Both the position numbers and the translations under genes were made by a program. This document shows, one piece after another, positions 7,189-12,886 of a DNA stretch of 14,213 nucleotides; position 1 is the stretch's first letter, and every line of letters starts with the position of its first letter. Source of the stretch: Treponema sp. (GTDB lineage: Bacteria; Spirochaetota; Spirochaetia; Treponematales; Breznakiellaceae); assembly GCA_031279925.1 (NCBI GenBank), contig JAITHQ010000074.1, positions 1 to 14,213 of the forward strand, read 5' to 3'. The notes beneath the pieces were generated by a model that was not told the origin of the DNA, did not search any database, and saw nothing but the letters and a program-made list of their open reading frames with translations.

Positions 7189-7295
7189 TTAGGAGTGAGT
7201 AAATAGCAAGGGGTAAAAAACGGCGCCAGGCGTCATTTTTCAACTCTCTTTTCTCTTTCCTTCCCTCTCTTTCCTTCTTCCATGCGCCGTACAAA
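7189..7295. other. Intergenic stretch with a 38-base polypyrimidine tract
   Basis: After the MITE-like element this interval contains an A6 run preceding GGCGCCAGGCGTC (about 7215-7233), which on the minus strand reads as a weak hairpin followed by T6 and could terminate the zinc-ribbon gene. A pure C/T tract of 38 bases follows at about 7244-7281. No coding sequence is seen. Confidence 0.45.
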
Positions 7296-7739
7296 TTACT
7301 TGCTATTCAGTTTTCCCATCCGCTTGCAGCGGCTGCAGCCAAGCACATGTATATGGGCGCGCCGGTGGGAACGTTGAAACATCCGGGCAACAAGAATTTC
7401 ATCATCCCGCAGGTAAGACCCGCAAACCGGACAAGACCGCCGCATATTCCCTTCCAGGCAATACACACAACCCCGAATATGCATCAAACGATCCTGGCCG
7501 CCGGTAATCGAAGGGAAAGCCAGTGTTTTTACCATTTCGCCCCGGTTCAGCCGGGAAGAACAAATGGGGCACACCTGCGGCTCGCCCGGAGCAGCCGTAC
7601 CCTTGGCAGGCAGCCGCCGGGACACTTTTTCCAGCCTGGGGCGTTTTTGTGTCCGCCGCCCCATAAACAGAGTATAGCCAAGCCAGAGCAGAACAACGCC
7701 AATGACAACAAAAATTAAAATTTGTATATACGACTGCAT
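7296..7739 (-). CDS. Membrane-anchored double zinc-ribbon protein, function unknown
   Basis: A 147-aa protein not recognised as a named family. Residues 5-26 form one transmembrane helix (IQILIFVVIGVVLLWLGYTLFM), followed by a basic linker. The remainder carries two four-cysteine zinc ribbons: CPIC (57-60) with CVYC (91-94), and CPVC (103-106) with CSRC (135-138). The two ribbons are similar in spacing, suggesting an internal duplication; the basic cytoplasmic part could contact nucleic acid or protein. The ATG at 7739 lacks a good ribosome-binding site; a TATTAT hexamer at 7749-7754 would place the transcript start two or three bases before it. It is divergent from rsmI and shares a 132-base promoter region with it. 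Real gene status is supported by the ordered Cys pairs. Confidence 0.8.
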   Translation of the reverse strand: MQSYIQILIFVVIGVVLLWLGYTLFMGRRTQKRPRLEKVSRRLPAKGTAAPGEPQVCPICSSRLNRGEMVKTLAFPSITGGQDRLMHIRGCVYCLEGNMRRSCPVCGSYLRDDEILVARMFQRSHRRAHIHVLGCSRCKRMGKLNSK

Positions 7740-7837
7740 AAATCTACCATAATAAGGGGGGGCTTGTTTCCGTACCTTTTTGGGCGGACATTCGCCTTTA
7801 CTCTCGCCCCCCCTGCGCCCCAGCCCCTTTCAGGGTC

Positions 7838-7866
7838 TTGGGCTACCCCCCTAAAAAGTCTATATT
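7838..7866 (+). promoter_or_regulatory. Candidate rsmI promoter
   Basis: TTGGGC (7838-7843), 17 bases, TATATT (7861-7866), then five bases and the ATG of rsmI at 7872. The -10 matches consensus at 5/6; the -35 is weak. Transcription would begin at or within the start codon, which fits the lack of a ribosome-binding site. Confidence 0.35.
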
Positions 7867-7871
7867 CAAGT

Positions 7872-8552
7872 ATGGCAATCCTCTATATTATCGGCACGCC
7901 CATTGGAAATTTGGGAGATATAAGTTTCCGGGCGGTGGAAATCCTTAAAACTGTGGGTTTGGTGGCATGTGAAGACACCCGGCGGACACTAAAGCTCCTT
8001 ACTCATCTGGGAATCCGGGTAAAAATGCTTTCCTGCCGTTCCCAAAACGAGGAATTTGCCGCAGAAAAGGTGATAGCGGCCCTTAATCAGGGGCAAACGG
8101 TGGCCTATACCAGCGATGCGGGCACCCCCGCCTTGAGCGATCCGGGCGCGGCGCTGGCCCGCCTGGCGGCGCAGGCCGGGCATCAGGTTATCCCCATACC
8201 AGGGCCTTCGGCCTTTGCCAGTTTGGTAAGCGTTTCCGGCGGCAGCGATAAAACCATAGTTTTTGAAGGTTTTTTATCCCCAAAACCGGGCCGCCGGCGC
8301 ACCCGCCTTTGCGAACTGCTTACCATGCAGGCGGCGGTTGTTCTTTATGAATCCCCCTTTAGAATTCTTAAACTATTGGAAGATATTGTCAGCATTGACG
8401 AAAACCGCTATGTATGCGTAGGCCGGGAAATGACCAAAATACACGAAGAATATATCCGGGGACCGGCGCTGGAAGTGCTTTCCCGCCTTTCAGCCAAAAC
8501 CGGGCAAATGGGGGAATTTTCGGTTTTTGTATCTGGATATAAATCCGGGTAA
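7872..8552 (+). CDS. rsmI: 16S rRNA (cytidine1402-2'-O)-methyltransferase RsmI, short form
   Basis: Methylates the ribose of C1402 in the ribosomal P site using S-adenosylmethionine. Clear tetrapyrrole-methylase-fold motifs are present: LYIIGTPIGNLGDISFRA (4-21), ACEDTRRT (32-39), TSDAGTPALSDPG (80-92), IPGPSAF (109-115) and LYESPFR (158-164). The reading frame is open from 7722, but homology begins at the ATG at 7872. The product is 226 aa, against about 286 in E. coli RsmI. The catalytic domain is complete, but the C-terminal extension/HTH part is missing, with the stop directly after the last strand (SVFVSGYKSG). No frameshifted remainder is recognised downstream, so it is called a naturally short version. 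Housekeeping gene. Confidence 0.93.
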   Translation: MAILYIIGTPIGNLGDISFRAVEILKTVGLVACEDTRRTLKLLTHLGIRVKMLSCRSQNEEFAAEKVIAALNQGQTVAYTSDAGTPALSDPGAALARLAAQAGHQVIPIPGPSAFASLVSVSGGSDKTIVFEGFLSPKPGRRRTRLCELLTMQAAVVLYESPFRILKLLEDIVSIDENRYVCVGREMTKIHEEYIRGPALEVLSRLSAKTGQMGEFSVFVSGYKSG

Positions 8553-8751
8553 ACCAAACCTGGTCAATGGCGAAGTAGTGACGCTGGCCATTGCGCTTAC
8601 GCGGTAGAAAAGGAAAGAGCAGGAGCAGTGAGTAAAGAGTACCGGCGTCCGGTTTTTCCCTCTTTCCTCCAAAAGGCGCCTGACACCTTTACGCTACCTG
8701 TCACCCCTGCGGCGAGATACTTCAAATAGAAATCCAACCGAAAGGGTTGTC
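8553..8751. other. Intergenic region with nested inverted repeats
   Basis: Visible structures are a CAATGGC/GCCATTG pair (about 8563-8593), a 9-bp pair AGGAAAGAG (8611-8619) with CTCTTTCCT (8660-8668), an inner ACCGG-CGT-CCGGT hairpin (8641-8653) followed by TTTT that could terminate rsmI, and CAACC-GAAAG-GGTTG (about 8735-8749) just before the nfeD promoter. No gene is seen. Confidence 0.4.
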
Positions 8752-8780
8752 TTGACAATACCTGCGTGCGGGTATACACT
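8752..8780 (+). promoter_or_regulatory. Consensus-like promoter of the nfeD-type gene
   Basis: TTGACA (8752-8757, perfect -35), 17 bases, TACACT (8775-8780, 4/6), with an alternative TATACA two bases upstream. The predicted start point is 8787, the A of the only sensible ATG. The reading frame could be opened upstream from a GTG at 8766, but that codon lies inside the promoter, so it is rejected as start. Confidence 0.55.
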
Positions 8781-8786
8781 GTACCT

Positions 8787-9275
8787 ATGCTGTTTAATTT
8801 CGGCCTTGTTTCCATCCGATGGATATGGGTTGCGCTTGTGATCATTTTCGCCCTTATCGAAGTATTTACCTTTGGCCTTACAACCATCTGGTTCGCCATT
8901 GCCGCGCTGGTGATGGTTTTTCTCTCGTTTCTGCCCATTCCCCTTTCCGCCCAAGTATTAATTTTTCTGGGGCTTTCCGCTGCGCTGCTGATCTTTACCC
9001 GCCCGCTTGCGGTTAAAAAATTGAAAATCGGCAGAGAAAAAACCAATGTGGATAGTTTAATCGGCAAACACGCGCTGGTTACCAAACGGATAAGCGAGTT
9101 TGAAAAGGGCGAGGTAAAATTGAACGGCAATATCTGGTCGGCCCGTTCCGGGGATAACGCGGAAATTGCCGAGGGAACCAAATGTGAAGTGGTGCGGATC
9201 GAAGGCGTTCAGGCAATTGTCCGGCCCCTGACCGCCGGTGAATCAAATAATTCACCCCAAGGAAGCGCCGATTAA
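8787..9275 (+). CDS. NfeD-like membrane protein (short form, OB-fold)
   Basis: 162 aa, beginning MLFNFGLVSI. Three hydrophobic segments (about 12-28, 31-49, 53-72) with the IWVALVIIFALIEVFTFGLTTIWFAIAAL pattern of short NfeD proteins are followed by a soluble beta-rich OB-like domain at about 91-148 (DSLIGKHALVTKRIS...GEVKLNGNIWSARSG...VVRIEGVQAIVRP). Short NfeD proteins usually partner with a stomatin/SPFH protein in membrane quality control; no such partner is in the window. No ribosome-binding site precedes the ATG. The last codons (GSAD-stop) are formed by a mobile-element-like terminal repeat at 9261-9276, so the original C-terminus may have been replaced. Confidence 0.85.
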   Translation: MLFNFGLVSIRWIWVALVIIFALIEVFTFGLTTIWFAIAALVMVFLSFLPIPLSAQVLIFLGLSAALLIFTRPLAVKKLKIGREKTNVDSLIGKHALVTKRISEFEKGEVKLNGNIWSARSGDNAEIAEGTKCEVVRIEGVQAIVRPLTAGESNNSPQGSAD

Positions 9276-9276
9276 A
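9261..9276. repeat. Terminal-repeat-like sequence overlapping the nfeD stop codon
   Basis: GGAAGCGCCGATTAAA matches at 15 of 16 bases the left terminus (11304-11319) of the 234-bp element near 11.4 kb, in the same orientation, and the next two bases also agree. The only opposite-orientation terminus in the window is at 11522-11537. The repeat supplies the last four nfeD codons and its TAA. Confidence 0.55.
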
Positions 9277-9278
9277 TC

Positions 9279-9349
9279 CAATTGCGCCCCTTGGCGGGGC
9301 AGCGGAAAAACCCGCAAGGCGGGGGCGTTGCGGGGCTGGAACCCCCGCT
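9279..9349. repeat. Partial array unit and GC-hairpin lead-in
   Basis: The interval starts with ATTGCGCCCCTTGGCGGGGC, the hairpin end of an array unit (closest to the fourth unit), so it is a truncated copy. A CCCGC-AAG-GCGGG hairpin (9311-9323) follows. Positions 9318-9342 are repeated in inverted orientation at 11107-11131, with 24 of 25 bases the same. Confidence 0.6.
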
Positions 9350-9952
9350 GGCGCACATACGGCGGCCTAAAGGCCGCCTACCGTTTTTTGCATACAGCGG
9401 CATGTACTGTGGCGCTACACCGTGCTAACGTTGTTCATCCACGCCCCTTGACGGGGCGCGGGTAGTTGGGCGGCGCACATACGGCGGCCTAAAGGCCGCC
9501 TACCGGTTTTTGCATACAGCGGCATTTATTGGCGCTGCACCGTGCTAACGTTATCAACTACGCCCCTTGACGGGGCGCGGGTAGTTGAGTGGCGCACATA
9601 CGGCGGCCTAAAGGCCGCCTACCGTTTTTTGCATACAGCGGCATTTATTGGCGCTACACCGTGCTAACGTTATTCATCCACGCCCCTTGACGGGGCGCGG
9701 GTATTGGGTGGCGCACATACGGCGGCCTAAAAGCCGCCTACCGTTTTTTGCATACAGAGGCATGTACTGGTGCTACACCGTGCTAACATTGTTCAATTGC
9801 GTCCCTTGGCGGGGCGCGGGTAGTTGGGTGGCGCACATACGGCGGCCTAAAGGCCGCCTACCGTTTTTTGCATACAGCGGCATTTATTGGTGCTACACCG
9901 TGCTAACGTTGTTCAACTACGCCCCTTGACGGGGCGCGGGTAGTTGGTGGGT
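9350..9952. repeat. Tandem array of about five 119-122-bp units, each with two GC hairpins
   Basis: Units start at 9350, 9472, 9591, 9710 and 9830 with GGCGCACATACGGCGG. Each has hairpin A, GGCGGCC-TAAA-GGCCGCC, a T-rich ACCG(T)nGCATACAG segment, a conserved GCTACACCGTGCTAAC segment, and hairpin B, CGCCCC-TTGAC-GGGGCG, which in some units extends through flanking CAACTAC/GTAGTTG pairing. Unit 4 carries a change in hairpin A that breaks one pair, and a C-to-T change in hairpin B that keeps pairing as G-T. Copies are highly alike, implying recent amplification or homogenisation. Open frames through the array are by-products of the repeat. It is not a CRISPR array: there are no short repeats with unique spacers. 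Confidence 0.9.
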
Positions 9953-9979
9953 GTGGCGCGAATAAATACAATAGGTAAT

Positions 9980-9998
9980 CCCCCGGCTTTGCCGGGGG
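9980..9998. repeat. REP-like GC hairpin, copy 1
   Basis: CCCCCGGCTTTGCCGGGGG has an 8-bp perfect stem with a TTT loop. It is identical to the copy at 10268-10286 and in direct orientation. An A/T-rich palindrome follows immediately. Confidence 0.7.
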
Positions 9999-10233
9999 AC
10001 TCAAAAATTTTGAGTTTTGCGGGAGTATTGAAATATTTGTAATTTAAATAGTGCTGGATGTTGTATCATCAGATCGAGAAGATTTATCAAGGATAGGACA
10101 AGTTGGGCCAAGCATGATGTTCCAAGATAAAGGTAGTCAAGCGCGTCAATGTATAAACCGAATATAAATTAAGCTGGGCAGGGCAGAGGAACAAATCGGG
10201 AAAAGCTGAAAGGATAGGACGGAATACCAAACA

Positions 10234-10255
10234 ACAAAAACCGCTTTGAGCGGTT
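10234..10255 (-). terminator. Rho-independent terminator on the minus strand
   Basis: On the minus strand AACCGC-TCAAA-GCGGTT is followed directly by a T-run (the stem's TT plus TTT, then GTTG). It lies about 135 bases downstream of the integrase relic stop and would end minus-strand transcription from it. Confidence 0.5.
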
Positions 10256-10267
10256 CACGAATTCAGG

Positions 10268-10286
10268 CCCCCGGCTTTGCCGGGGG
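10268..10286. repeat. REP-like GC hairpin, copy 2
   Basis: The same 19 bases as at 9980-9998, in direct orientation, 270 bases away. It is followed by GTATTTGACTAG. Confidence 0.7.
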
Positions 10287-10390
10287 TATTTGACTAGTTC
10301 CCCGCCCATCCCCCTATCTTACCATGTACTTTTGATACTTTGAATTGCTGAATGTCTCACGTAAAAAATCTAACATGGGGTGAAAAAAAC

Positions 10391-10870
10391 TCAGGTTAAA
10401 TTCCAACCATGGTTTTTGATAACAGGATACTCAAGCTGCTGACAGGCTTTTGCAAGACTGTCCTGCAACGAAACAATATCAAGACCGGCCTTGGTTTGTA
10501 TAGCCCGCTCCTTGTAGACCCTGGCGATTTCAGGGGCTTCCCAGAGCCGTTGGAAGGGGGTCTTCAGTTCCTTCCCGTAGATTTTTTTGATCCTGCCGTT
10601 AGGGAGCCGTTTCTTGGCGATGATTTTTTTCGAGGGGTAAAGATAGTTGAGCAGGGGGCAGAGGAAGCGGTAGACGGAGTCCGGCGCGGCGCAGACCGCC
10701 TCCCCCTCGAAGCGGGCGCAGCCGACGGTCTTTCGTACCGCATCGCCGTTTTTCTGTTCGACGAAGCAGTTGCCGTTGGAATGATGGGAACGTCCGCGGG
10801 TGAAGGTGATGCCGCGGCGCTCGCGCCAGTCCTTGAAATGCCAGTTGATAAACTCCCCGCCGCCGTCCCG
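10391..10870 (-). pseudogene. rve-type DDE integrase/transposase, C-terminal fragment
   Basis: Reading the minus strand in the frame ending with TGA at 10391 gives 159 continuous codons bounded upstream by an in-frame TAA (10871-10873). The product begins RDGGGEFINWHFKDW, the region of the second catalytic Asp (usual form DNGGEF), and continues with FTRGRSHHSNGNCFVEQKNGDAVRK, which contains the catalytic Glu in the NCFVEQKN context. The C-terminal tail (LCPLLNYLYPSKK, then GKELKTPFQRLWEA) is typical of integrase-catalytic-domain transposases of the IS481/IS3-like superfamily. The N-terminal half, with its helix-turn-helix and first catalytic Asp, is absent. It has no own start and is joined out of frame to an IS110-like head. 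An inactive relic, with a well-preserved reading frame. Confidence 0.8.
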
Positions 10871-10968
10871 TTACTCACCGCCGTTCCGCCCCGCTTCCCC
10901 ACAATGGCCATCGTGCAGGTCCGCTTTTCCAGGTCTAATCCCGCATACCGTTCTATCTCTTCCATCAT
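10855..10968 (-). pseudogene. IS110-family transposase, N-terminal fragment
   Basis: The minus-strand ATG at 10968 (or 10965) has a good AAGGAG four bases upstream and encodes MMEEIERYAGLDLEKRTCTMAIVGKRG, the hallmark start of the IS110 DEDD transposase (YxGLDxxKRT with the first catalytic Asp). Similarity ends after SNGTAAG, where the sequence runs into the integrase fragment at a GGCGGCGGGG microhomology. Beyond that, the frame encodes a Ser/Ala/Pro-rich shadow of the integrase down to 10564. About 38 codons of a roughly 400-codon gene remain. The intact start signal means a short fusion peptide could still be made. Confidence 0.6.
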
Positions 10969-11303
10969 TCTGCTCCTTACGATAAAATAAGGGCCGGGAG
11001 CGGTTATCGGGTGTGATACACCGTACTCCTATTCGCGATCTGCCTGTCTGAAAGGCAGCCGCGTTTTACTTTACGGCGGACGGTCTTAACTATTCTCTGT
11101 GCCGAGGTTCCACCCCCGCAACGCCCCCGCCAAACAACCGCGTCCGCAGGGCGTTGAGGCAGTGCTGCGGCATGGTGTAGCGCACACAATACCCCATATT
11201 ATCTCACACACGTGCGAAGGCTTTAGCCTGAGCAGGGCGCGGCCCATAGTAAAAGCCCCCCGGTTCCCCCTTTAAATTGTTGGCAGTAGGCAGCGCCCCC
11301 TAG
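10969..11303. other. Upstream flank of the transposase relic with an inverted copy of the 9.3-kb repeat
   Basis: No gene is supported. The sequence reads as the promoter-side flank of the IS110-like head. At 11107-11131 it carries a 25-base stretch whose reverse complement matches 9318-9342 at 24 positions, and near 11170-11186 it has CTACACC-like similarity to the array units, also reversed. GC-rich palindromic pieces (e.g. GGCTTTAGCC near 11219) continue up to the terminal-repeat element. Confidence 0.45.
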
Positions 11304-11537
11304 GGAAGCGCTGATTAAATCAGGTTTTATAAACAGAGTCCACGAATTGCAAATCTTCGGTTCGAAACAGATTAACGCTGATGCTGTTTCTACTCATCTG
11401 CGGCATCCTTTTCATCCGCGTAATCAGCGGTTCCCCTGGTAACTGTTTTTTTACCACGGAAAACGCGGAAACCGCACGGAAAAGGACTTCCTTTCCGCGT
11501 CCCTTCCGTGGTTCGGTTCGCTTTAATCAGCGCTTCC
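11304..11537. mobile_element. 234-bp non-coding element with 16-bp terminal inverted repeats
   Basis: GGAAGCGCTGATTAAA (11304-11319) and its exact reverse complement (11522-11537) are terminal inverted repeats, flanked on both sides by TAG, a possible 3-bp target duplication. Inside are a long imperfect hairpin (arms 11454-11471 and 11492-11511, CCACGGAA...CGCGGAAA type) and an AACGCTGAT/ATCAGCG pair. The phrase encoding TTENAETARK (CCACGGAAAACGCGGAAA) resembles repetitive intergenic sequence seen in many bacterial genomes. No transposase is encoded, so it is MITE-like. The same terminus occurs at the nfeD stop. Confidence 0.65.
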
Positions 11538-11616
11538 TAGGAGAGGGGGCAGCCCGCAGCCGTGCGCGGGCGTAGGGGGAGACTTCCCTCTCTTAATTTC
11601 TAACGTTGTTGACAGT

Positions 11617-11631
11617 GAGGGCAGCGCCCTC
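11617..11631. terminator. Short GC hairpin after the PLP-enzyme gene
   Basis: GAGGGC-AGC-GCCCTC forms a perfect 6-bp stem 12 bases beyond the stop of the PLP-enzyme gene. There is no T-run, so termination is uncertain. A similar sequence (GTTGGCAGT..GGCAGCGCCCC) lies at about 11278-11300, on the other side of the 234-bp element. Confidence 0.3.
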
Positions 11632-11642
11632 CCGCGAGAGCA

Positions 11643-12869
11643 TCACCCTAACGCATTATCCAGATCGGCGATGATGTCCTCCGCGTCCTCCAGTCCCGCG
11701 GACAGGCGGAATATCCCCTCGCCGGCAAAGGTGCGCCAGGATTCACGCTGTTTTGGCGATGCAAGTTTGAACGAAGTTTTCAAAAGGTCTTCGCCGTGGA
11801 GATAGAACACCAGCGAGCGGTGATGCCCCAGCGAAACGGCGTAATGGATGATGCGCAGATGTTCCGCGAGGCGCGAGGCGGTCTCCCGTCCGTTGTGCGT
11901 TTGAAAGGTGAGGATGCCGGAAAAGTTATTCATCTGCCGCCGGGCAAGTTCATACTGGGGATGAGAAGCAAGGCCGGGGTAAATCACTTTGGTGATTCGC
12001 GGGTGGTTTTCAAGAAAGGCGGCAATGCGGAGGGCGTTTGCTTCGTGGGCCCTCATGCGCAGGGGAAAGGTGGCCAGGCCCCGCATGATAAGCCATGCGT
12101 TAAAGGGGCTCAGCGTCCCGCCCAGACGGATGGCGGTTTTCTTGCGCAGCGGCGCGAGGTCCGCCGTCCTGCCCAAAAGCGCGCCCCCCAAGGCGTCCCC
12201 GTGGCCGCCCAGGTATTTGGTCAGGGAGTGAATCACCAAATCCGCGCCCAGGGAAAGGGGCTTCGTCGCCAGAGGAGTGGCAAAGGTTGAATCCACCGCA
12301 AGCAGGGCCCCCGCGTTATGGGCGATTTCAGCCGCCGCCGCAATATCCGTGAGCCGCAGTAAGGGATTGCACGGCGTTTCGATATAGACAAGTTTGGTGT
12401 TTGGCCTCAGCGCCTCCCGCAGCGCGTCCAGATCGGACGTGTCCGCCCTGCTTATCCCGATACCCAGGCCGGGGAACAGATCATTGGCCGCTTCCGACAC
12501 TGCGGCGTAGGCCACGTCGCTCACCGCCGCGTGATCCCCCGCTTTGAGGGTGTGCAGCAGCAGCGCTGTTGCCGCGCTCATGCCGCTGGCAAAGACAATG
12601 GCGCTTTCCGCGCCTTCCAAGGCCGCGAGTTTTTCTTCCAACTGTCTTGTGGTGGGATTCCCCCAGCGGGTATACACAAAGGGGTCCTTGCTTTCCTGCG
12701 GAAAGTCAGTCATGCCCTCGACGGAAAAACCGGTGTCCGCCCCCACCGCAAAGGTAGTGGACATGACGATGTTCGGCGCGGAAGCGCCGGTAAGCGGATC
12801 GGGGCCTTCACCGGCGTGGATGGCCAGGGTTTGAACGCCCAGGCCGCTAGGGGATTTTTCGTTTTTCAA
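11643..12869 (-). CDS. Cys/Met metabolism PLP-dependent enzyme (gamma-lyase/synthase family)
   Basis: A 408-aa enzyme of the trans-sulfuration fold, acting on cysteine, methionine, cystathionine or O-acyl-homoserine with pyridoxal phosphate. Motifs: YTRWGNPTTRQLE (66-78; Tyr66 and Arg68 bind cofactor phosphate from the neighbouring subunit), FASGMSA (93-99), YIETPCNP (162-169), Asp193 in AVDSTFATP, and the PLP lysine Lys218 in HSLTKYLGGHGD. Where methionine gamma-lyases usually have YGCT there is YAAV (121-124), so the diagnostic active-site Cys is absent and the exact reaction is open. TTG at 12869 is chosen as start: AAGGAGG lies four bases upstream and the product begins MKNEKSPSG. The upstream ATG at 12917 lies inside the preceding gene. 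It is 17 bases after the GNAT gene and last in the operon. Confidence 0.88.
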   Translation of the reverse strand: MKNEKSPSGLGVQTLAIHAGEGPDPLTGASAPNIVMSTTFAVGADTGFSVEGMTDFPQESKDPFVYTRWGNPTTRQLEEKLAALEGAESAIVFASGMSAATALLLHTLKAGDHAAVSDVAYAAVSEAANDLFPGLGIGISRADTSDLDALREALRPNTKLVYIETPCNPLLRLTDIAAAAEIAHNAGALLAVDSTFATPLATKPLSLGADLVIHSLTKYLGGHGDALGGALLGRTADLAPLRKKTAIRLGGTLSPFNAWLIMRGLATFPLRMRAHEANALRIAAFLENHPRITKVIYPGLASHPQYELARRQMNNFSGILTFQTHNGRETASRLAEHLRIIHYAVSLGHHRSLVFYLHGEDLLKTSFKLASPKQRESWRTFAGEGIFRLSAGLEDAEDIIADLDNALG

Positions 12870-12886
12870 GACGCCTCCTTTTGTGC

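Larger units (their letters stand above)
9953..10390. other. Gene-free interval bounded by two identical GC hairpins
   Basis: The array breaks off in a truncated sixth start (GTGGCGC then A/T-rich sequence). The interval then holds CCCCCGGC-TTT-GCCGGGGG at 9980-9998 and again at 10268-10286 in the same orientation, an ACTCAAAA/TTTTGAGT palindrome at 9999-10015, and an 11-base duplicate AAGGATAGGAC at 10090-10100 and 10210-10220. All frames are interrupted and no protein family is recognised. It could be a relic of a REP/IS200-type element or a non-coding RNA locus; neither can be shown. Confidence 0.5.

Noticed and set aside
7756..7813. G7 and C7 runs between the divergent zinc-ribbon gene and rsmI as phase-variable promoter elements
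   Set aside because: The runs are only seven bases and not placed in a promoter spacer I can defend; known phase-variable tracts are usually longer.
9238..9929. Open plus-strand frames through the tandem array giving repetitive peptides (HRANV, RRPKGRLPFFAY and similar)
   Set aside because: The peptides merely follow the DNA repeat, have no start signals, and the hairpins explain the conservation at DNA level.
9350..9952. CRISPR array
   Set aside because: The period is about 120 bases with the whole unit conserved; there are no short repeats with unique spacers and no cas genes.
10409..10990. Plus-strand 193-codon frame
   Set aside because: It is antisense to the integrase relic, whose minus-strand frame carries clear catalytic motifs.
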